DNA of 64,000 nucleotides, from positions 62,001-126,000 of the forward strand of contig NZ_JAOTPO010000007.1 in the NCBI RefSeq assembly GCF_029028005.1, in the 5' to 3' direction. Source of the stretch: Alkalihalobacterium chitinilyticum (GTDB lineage: Bacteria; Bacillota; Bacilli; Bacillales; Bacillaceae_F). Of this stretch, positions 59,033-64,000 are shown one piece after another. Positions within the stretch are counted from its first letter, which is position 1, and the number at the start of each line of letters is the position of its first letter. The translations under genes were made by a program, and so were the position numbers. A model generated the notes under the pieces. It did not search any database and was not told where the DNA came from. It saw only the letters and a list, made by a program, of their open reading frames with translations.

Positions 59033-59759
59033 TCACTCATAATATGTCGCTCTCCCAATTCCATTTTGTTTAAAGTGTTTGGAAAGGCAATGTTGAACGG
59101 TTTTTTTTGAATGGATTACTTTACACCAGTCAAATATTAAGTTAGTTGTAACCTTAATAGTAGGGAAAAGAAGTTTAAACTCTTCAACCATCCTCAAAAT
59201 TGCGCTGTCCATAAATTCGCTGTAACCGCAAGAGTTGCAAATAACAAGATCATCATGGGTGTCAGTATGAGTAGATAAAGAGTTACACTTTACACAGGAA
59301 ATTCCTTTGTTGAGCTGCTCAATAGTGTAGGGAGGATGTCTATGATAAGGGGATTCTTTTAATGAAATAGATAAAAGTTTTTCTATAGTCTTATGTGTTT
59401 TTTGATCGATATTTGGAGTATTCATGATCACTTTTTCAAGAAAGCGGTGTATCTGAGGGGGAAAGATAACAGGTAAGTTTAAAGGGGCTTGGTACAGATA
59501 AAAGTCGGGATTAACGAAGACCACATAGGGTTCAACAGCGAAATTCAGCCCGTTGTCTTGCATGAGCCGTCTTAATAAATCTTCACTTCTCTTTAACTGG
59601 AGTAAGGGATTTTTAATTTCTTTTTTGGGGAGTGAAAACCAATTTTCGTTTTCAATAAAAAAGTCACCTACATAATTCTTTACTTCAATAAGGTATGCGG
59701 TTGTTTAATGATCTAAATAACTTTAATTCTAATGCCTCGTGCCGAACTTTAACAATCAT
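59033..59759 (-). pseudogene. NERD (nuclease-related) domain pseudogene
   Basis: The minus-strand start (ATG 59759, RBS GAAGGAG) gives MIVKVRHEALELKLFRSLNN, then a TGA. The frame shifts and continues AYLIEVKNYVGDFFIE...KEIKNPLLQLKRSEDLL, the second half of a NERD domain. The C-terminal part (CVKC...CNSCGYSE zinc-like site, then YYE end) is intact from 59563 to 59033. About 50 residues of the NERD core, including part of the catalytic region, are missing at the junction. Probably an internal deletion with frameshift. Confidence 0.8.
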
Positions 59760-60239
59760 AAACCACGCTCCTTCTCGTTTCTTCACTTCCTTTTAATTTT
59801 ATTAAATGCTCCCAACTTTTACAAATGATATTTGCTAGAAAACTCAAATGGAAAGTATGACCAAACTCTTCTTAAAAAGCCACAATCGTCCACTACATCT
59901 GAAGTCCGTCAAACTTCGACATGAAAACTAATCCGAAAGAGTCGATCTCCATTTTCCATAAAAACAAAAATTCCTCCAAATTCTTACACCGAATCCTTTG
60001 ATATTGAAATAAAATTGTAATAAAAAGCAACCCCCATGTAAAATTAAAGGTGTTATAATATATTAGATTAGAAAAAACGACAGAATTTGAGGTTGTCGAT
60101 TAAAGTTCAACAGCAATCCTCAAAGAATAACAGTCCTCAAAGATCAACAGATGGTAATTCCCTTCATAATTAATGATAGACTTCTATGGTGTAATGGATG
60201 AAGTCAAATGAACTCCAACTAGTGTAGGAAGTGATTGTT
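59760..60239. other. Intergenic region upstream of ftsE
   Basis: No gene seen. The AT-rich stretch around 60010-60065 contains TTGTAA-N18-TAAAAT and TATAAT words that could serve as the ftsEX promoter. TCCTCAAAGA occurs twice near 60117-60142. Confidence 0.45.
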
Positions 60240-60926
60240 TTGATAGATATGAAAGATGTATGGAAGACGTATCCGAATGGCGTAAGTGCTATTAACGGGA
60301 TCGATATTACGATAGGTAAAGGTGAGTTTGTATATGTTGTAGGTCCTAGTGGCGCTGGGAAATCTACTTTTATAAAAATGATGTACCGTGAAGAAAAACC
60401 GACAAAAGGCGATATTTCTTTAGATGGTACAAATCTAGCAAAAGTAAAAGATCGAAATGTTCCACTTGTTCGTCGGAAGATTGGAGTGGTTTTCCAAGAC
60501 TTTAAACTACTTCCTAAGTTATCCGTCTACGAAAACGTCGCGTTTGCTTTAGAAGTAATTGAAGAAAACCCAGAGACGATCAAGCAAAAAGTCATGCGAG
60601 TGTTAGAGATTGTTAAGTTGAAAAATAAAGCCCGCTTCCTTCCAAGTGAGTTGTCGGGTGGTGAACAGCAGCGGGTGGCAATTGCTAGAGCGATTGTGAA
60701 TAATCCTAATGTTCTAATTGCGGACGAGCCTACAGGGAACCTTGATCCTGATACAGCATGGGAAATTATGGATACATTAGAAGAAATCAATAATCGAGGG
60801 ACGACTATCGTTATGGCCACCCACAATAAAGAGATTGTTAACACGATTAAAAAGCGTGTTATTGCCATTGAAGGTGGACGTGTTGTCCGCGATGAAATAA
60901 GGGGGAACTACGGATATGAAATTTAG
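60240..60926 (+). CDS. ftsE: FtsE, cell-division ABC transporter ATPase
   Basis: 228 residues. Walker A GPSGAGKST, signature LSGGEQQR, Walker B VLIADEPTGNLD and the switch His in MATHNKE. It pairs with FtsX; in Bacilli FtsEX controls cell-wall hydrolases rather than transport. GTG 60231 is in frame, but AGGAAGTG before TTG 60240 and family length favour TTG. It overlaps ftsX. Confidence 0.96.
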   Translation: MIDMKDVWKTYPNGVSAINGIDITIGKGEFVYVVGPSGAGKSTFIKMMYREEKPTKGDISLDGTNLAKVKDRNVPLVRRKIGVVFQDFKLLPKLSVYENVAFALEVIEENPETIKQKVMRVLEIVKLKNKARFLPSELSGGEQQRVAIARAIVNNPNVLIADEPTGNLDPDTAWEIMDTLEEINNRGTTIVMATHNKEIVNTIKKRVIAIEGGRVVRDEIRGNYGYEI

Positions 60927-61809
60927 AACCCTTACTCGTCACGGGAAAGAAGGTTTTAAAAATCTTGGACGAAACGGTTGGATGACGTTCGCTTCGATCA
61001 GTGCGGTTGCGATTATGCTTTTCTTAGTGGGGATTTTCTTATTATTAATCCTCAACATGAACCATCTCGCATCAACGGTTGAAGATGACGTAGAAATTCG
61101 AGTCTACATTGAGTTAACAGCTGATGAAGAGCAGCAAGAGGAATTAAGGCAAGAGATTGAAGATGTACAACATGTAGAAAGTATTGAATATGTTCACCGT
61201 GATGAAGGTTTAGATCAGTTTATTGAAAGCATGGATGAAATGTCCGCAGTTTTTGAAGGGCTACGTTCAGAAAATCCATTTAATGATAAATTTGTTGTGC
61301 GAGCAGAAACACCACAGTTAACAGAAACGGTAGCTGCTGAAATTGAAGGGTTAGCGAATGTTGAGAGTGTGAACTTTGGAAAAGATGTTGTAGAAAGATT
61401 GTTTGTCGTCACTGACTTCATGCGGACTTTCGGTCTTATCTTAGTCGCTGGTATGATGTTTACAGCGATGTTTCTAATCTCCAATACGATTAAAATGACG
61501 ATTGTTGCGAGAAAACCAGAAATTAAAATTATGAGATTAGTAGGAGCTACTAATGGGTTTATCCGTTGGCCGTTCTTTGTCGAAGGACTGCTTATTGGTA
61601 TTATCGGGGCGTTAATTCCTATTATTCTACTTGTAACTGGATATTCTTATTTCTTTGATTTTATGCGTTCGAGACTAGAAGTAATGTTCTTTGAACTAGT
61701 CCCAGTGTTCCCTGCGGTCTATCAAGTGGGAGGTCTTCTTCTTGTGATTGGCGCGTTTATCGGTGTTTGGGGAAGTATGATGAGTGTTCGAAAATTTTTA
61801 AAAGCCTAA
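60916..61809 (+). CDS. ftsX: FtsX, membrane subunit of FtsEX
   Basis: 297 residues. One N-terminal membrane helix, an extracellular loop (about 55-165) that binds hydrolase partners, then three helices (about 170-290) of the FtsX/MacB type. The start lies within the end of ftsE (11-base overlap). The coiled-coil M23 gene 37 bases downstream is the likely partner. Confidence 0.95.
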   Translation: MKFRTLTRHGKEGFKNLGRNGWMTFASISAVAIMLFLVGIFLLLILNMNHLASTVEDDVEIRVYIELTADEEQQEELRQEIEDVQHVESIEYVHRDEGLDQFIESMDEMSAVFEGLRSENPFNDKFVVRAETPQLTETVAAEIEGLANVESVNFGKDVVERLFVVTDFMRTFGLILVAGMMFTAMFLISNTIKMTIVARKPEIKIMRLVGATNGFIRWPFFVEGLLIGIIGALIPIILLVTGYSYFFDFMRSRLEVMFFELVPVFPAVYQVGGLLLVIGAFIGVWGSMMSVRKFLKA

Positions 61810-61846
61810 AAAAACAGAAGCATATTGGACGAGGAGGAACTAGTGG

Positions 61847-63172
61847 ATGAGGCGAAGAAGTACGTTAGTCTTGTTATCATTCGTATTAGCAGCAAGTACA
61901 GTGTTTGCAGGCTTTGGACCGAACTTGGTTTGGGCAAATTCAACATTAGAAAATCGAATTTCTGATATCCAAAAGGAACGTCAAGAAAATCAACAAGAAG
62001 CTGCTGAGCAAGAAGCTGAATTAAGAAAAGTAGAAGCAGAACAAAGGCAAATTGAAGCTGAAATTAGAAAAATAGATACAGAAGTAGCAGAAACGGATAA
62101 AAAGATTAAACAAAAGCAAGCTGAAATTGAAGAAGTACGTGAAGAAATTGAGTTGCTAAAAGAAGAAATCATCATTATTGAAAAACGAATTGAAGAGCGC
62201 GATGAACTACTAAAAGATCGAGCTCGTACGATGTATCAAAATGGCGGTGGTGTGAGTTACCTTGAAGTTATTTTAGGGGCTAAAAGCTTTGGTGATTTCC
62301 TCGATCGTCTAAGCGCACTTACGATGATTGCTCAACAAGACCGTAATATACTAGAAGCGCACTTAGAGGATCATAGATTACTAGAGGAAGCCAAAGCGAA
62401 AGTTGAAGAACAGCTTATAAAGCTTGAAAATCACTTAATAGAACTTGAGCGCTTAATGGCTCACCTTGAGCAACAAAAGAAAGAAAAAGATCGTGTTGTG
62501 AAACAGCTGGTTGCACAAGGTGAAGAAATTCACGGTTACCTCGGTGAGCTAGAAGACGCAGATTCAATCCTTGCTCAACAAGAAAGAGCGATGAAACAAG
62601 AGCTTGAAGCTTGGAAAGAAAGAGAGCGTCAAAAAGAGTTAGAACGCCAACGTGAATTAGAGCGCCAACGTGAGCTTGAAAGACAACAACAACAACAGCA
62701 ACAACCAAGTCGCAGCAGCTCGTCACCATCGACGGTTGAATCTGCACCGTCAACTGGAAGCGGCACATTAATGCGTCCGGCAAGCGGGCGAATTTCTTCC
62801 GCTTATGGAATGCGTATCCACCCGATAACTGGTGCGGGAAGAATGCACCACGGGCTCGATATTGCAAACAGTACAGGTACACCAATTTATGCAGCTGAAG
62901 GCGGAACAGTCATTGCCGCTCGATATATGAATGGTTATGGAAATACGGTTATGATTTCGCATAATGTGAATGGACAAGTCTTAACAACACTTTACGCACA
63001 TATGCATACCATTTCAGTGTCAAACGGTCAGCGTGTCAGTCGTGGACAGCAAATAGGTACAATGGGTTCTACTGGGGCGTCGACAGGCCCTCACTTACAC
63101 TTTGAAGTGCATAGAGGTCCTTGGAATGGTGCAAAGTCCAACTCAGTTAACCCGATAAACTATATTCAATAA
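61847..63172 (+). CDS. Coiled-coil M23 (LytM) peptidoglycan hydrolase, EnvC/PcsB-like
   Basis: 441 residues. Signal peptide (about 1-30), a long coiled coil (about 32-270), a Gln/Ser/Pro-rich linker and a C-terminal M23 domain (about 310-441). Zinc ligands are intact: HHGLD (about 334) and HLHFEV (about 416). This differs from E. coli EnvC, whose LytM domain is degenerate and only activates amidases; here the protein is probably an active endopeptidase. Coupling to ftsEX suggests that FtsX controls it through the coiled coil, as for CwlO in B. subtilis and PcsB in streptococci. RBS GGAGGAAC. Confidence 0.9.
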   Translation: MRRRSTLVLLSFVLAASTVFAGFGPNLVWANSTLENRISDIQKERQENQQEAAEQEAELRKVEAEQRQIEAEIRKIDTEVAETDKKIKQKQAEIEEVREEIELLKEEIIIIEKRIEERDELLKDRARTMYQNGGGVSYLEVILGAKSFGDFLDRLSALTMIAQQDRNILEAHLEDHRLLEEAKAKVEEQLIKLENHLIELERLMAHLEQQKKEKDRVVKQLVAQGEEIHGYLGELEDADSILAQQERAMKQELEAWKERERQKELERQRELERQRELERQQQQQQQPSRSSSSPSTVESAPSTGSGTLMRPASGRISSAYGMRIHPITGAGRMHHGLDIANSTGTPIYAAEGGTVIAARYMNGYGNTVMISHNVNGQVLTTLYAHMHTISVSNGQRVSRGQQIGTMGSTGASTGPHLHFEVHRGPWNGAKSNSVNPINYIQ

Positions 63173-63197
63173 ATAGTTCGAAACGGACAATTTGATA

Positions 63198-63238
63198 AAA
63201 AAGGCATGTAGATCTGAATTGATTTACGTGCCTTTTTA
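63198..63238 (+). terminator. Terminator after the M23 gene
   Basis: AAAAAGGCATGTA/TTACGTGCCTTTTT stem and T-run. Confidence 0.8.
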
Positions 63239-63380
63239 TCTGTGTTCCCGATAGTATACGATTTAAAGGCGATGGGATATGTCCTACCGGCGTTTTACTA
63301 GGATATATTCCATGTCTAGTTAGGTTTTCTGACACTTTTTCATATAGTAAATGGATTCATTCCACATGTATGTAATCGTA

Positions 63381-63441
63381 ATTAATTTACTTACTCCAAG
63401 TTAAATCATAAACTAAGAATAATAGTAATAGTATTATTCTT
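63381..63441 (+). promoter_or_regulatory. Possible operators upstream of the catDE-like pair
   Basis: TTACTTACTCCAAGTTAA (63388-63405) resembles the TTACTT-N-AAGTAA sites of YodB/CatR-type regulators. A perfect inverted repeat (AAGAATAATA/TATTATTCTT, 63415-63441) follows. Neither is followed by a T-run. Confidence 0.45.
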
Positions 63442-63482
63442 CCCCTTTATTGAATACAAAATAGTAAGGGGGGACAAGTTTG

Positions 63483-63875
63483 ATGTTAAGAAAGTTTGAG
63501 TTTGGAGCATTTATATTAAGAGTTGTGTTAGGTCTGATTTTCTTTATTCATGGATTGGATAAGTTTCAAGGCGGGATGGCTCATACGGTTAGTTTCTTTG
63601 AAAGTGTAGGCCTTCCAGGGTTTTTAGCTTATGTGGTTGCATCGATAGAGCTCGCTGGCGGTATGGCTCTCCTTGTCGGTATTGGTACTAGAGTTGTGTC
63701 TATTTTATTTGCGATCATTATGATAGGGGCGATCATCACGGTAAAGCTTCCTGCAGGCTTTCAAGGTGGGTATGAGTTTGACCTCGCATTATTGGCGATG
63801 TCTTTCCATCTAGCGATTACGAATAGATCCAAGTATGCGTTAGATAATGTTATGATTTCATATAAATATGAGTAA
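63483..63875 (+). CDS. catD: DoxX family membrane protein (CatD-like)
   Basis: 130 residues with four membrane helices typical of DoxX (FILRVVLGLIFFIHGLDKFQGG; VVASIELAGGMALLVGIGTRVV). It lies directly before a VOC-family dioxygenase gene, as in the B. subtilis catDE operon, which detoxifies catechol and quinones. TTG 63480 and ATG 63483 are both possible; GGGGGG spacing favours ATG. Confidence 0.8.
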   Translation: MLRKFEFGAFILRVVLGLIFFIHGLDKFQGGMAHTVSFFESVGLPGFLAYVVASIELAGGMALLVGIGTRVVSILFAIIMIGAIITVKLPAGFQGGYEFDLALLAMSFHLAITNRSKYALDNVMISYKYE

Positions 63876-63891
63876 GGGGTGCTAGATTGCT

Positions 63892-64000
63892 ATGAATTTT
63901 CATCAAAACCCAATTACATACGTAGCGCAAGTTAACCTGAAGGTCGCCCAGCTCCAACGGGCCATAACATTTTACAAGGAGGTACTAGGCTTCCGAGTAA
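63892..64000 (+). CDS. catE: VOC family dioxygenase (CatE-like), 3' end outside window
   Basis: Only the first 36 codons are visible. VNLKVAQLQRAITFYKEVLGF is the start of a vicinal-oxygen-chelate domain as in catechol 2,3-dioxygenase. RBS AAGGGG. Position after the DoxX gene supports CatE; the metal ligands are outside the window. Confidence 0.75.
   Translation, partial: MNFHQNPITYVAQVNLKVAQLQRAITFYKEVLGFRV

Noticed and set aside
59033-59563. Stand-alone 176-aa gene on the minus strand
   Set aside because: NERD-type sequence continues upstream of its first Met in the same frame, so it is the 3' part of a broken gene.

Overview
The window is chromosomal DNA of a low-GC, endospore-forming, motile member of the Bacillaceae. 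The evidence is its gene order, which closely follows the degSU-comF-flgM-flgN-flgK-flgL-fliW-csrA-hag-flaG-fliD-fliS-fliT-hpf-secA-prfB-yvjA-cccB-ftsE-ftsX region of Bacillus subtilis, together with a Spo0E-type phosphatase gene and SigD-type flagellar promoters. An alkaliphilic or environmental relative seems likely, but the species cannot be named from sequence alone.

Layout. 0-4.9 kb: the end of an SGNH-hydrolase-like gene, several very small genes, a large amidase with six SH3b domains, and yvyE. 5.0-10.7 kb: degS and degU, a zinc-ribbon membrane protein, and a DegV protein. 10.7-26.9 kb: competence and flagellar genes. This part opens with a SigD promoter that reads straight into a cyclic-di-GMP-I riboswitch and a 42-residue membrane protein. 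A second, enlarged flagellin follows, then comFA/comFC, yvyF-flgM-flgN-flgK-flgL-yviE-fliW-csrA, hag, and flaG-fliD-fliS-fliT. A decayed RadC-family pseudogene sits between hag and flaG. 27.3-41.2 kb: a compact seven-gene operon not found at this position in B. subtilis. It encodes a GrpE-like protein, an Hsp70, an Hsp70-vWA fusion, a J-like/zinc-ribbon/FN3 protein with HPG in place of HPD, a zinc-ribbon GTPase, a GAP1-like protein and a multi-spanning membrane GTPase. 41.2-46.8 kb: a Spo0E-like gene, a P-type Ca-ATPase, a lipoprotein and a cold-shock protein. 47.1-52.1 kb: hpf, secA and prfB, the last with its programmed frameshift intact. 52.4-64 kb: an HD-GYP phosphodiesterase, an ECF sigma operon, yvjA, cccB, a NERD pseudogene, ftsEX followed by an M23 coiled-coil hydrolase, and a catDE-like pair cut by the window end.

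How the genes work together. SigD promoters, FlgM, FliW-CsrA and the hag leader form a complete late-flagellar control circuit. Cyclic-di-GMP is linked to it by a riboswitch and an HD-GYP enzyme in the same window. FtsEX and the coiled-coil M23 protein probably form a cell-wall hydrolysis module. The chaperone-GTPase operon looks like an NTP-dependent conflict or stress system carried as an accessory block between fliT and hpf.

A dispersed palindromic repeat family (core GGTNNNNGGYACCTT) occurs about eleven times. It shows paired changes in both arms, lies almost always between genes, and is absent from the chaperone-GTPase block. All identifications come from reading the sequence and recalled family knowledge; no database search was run.
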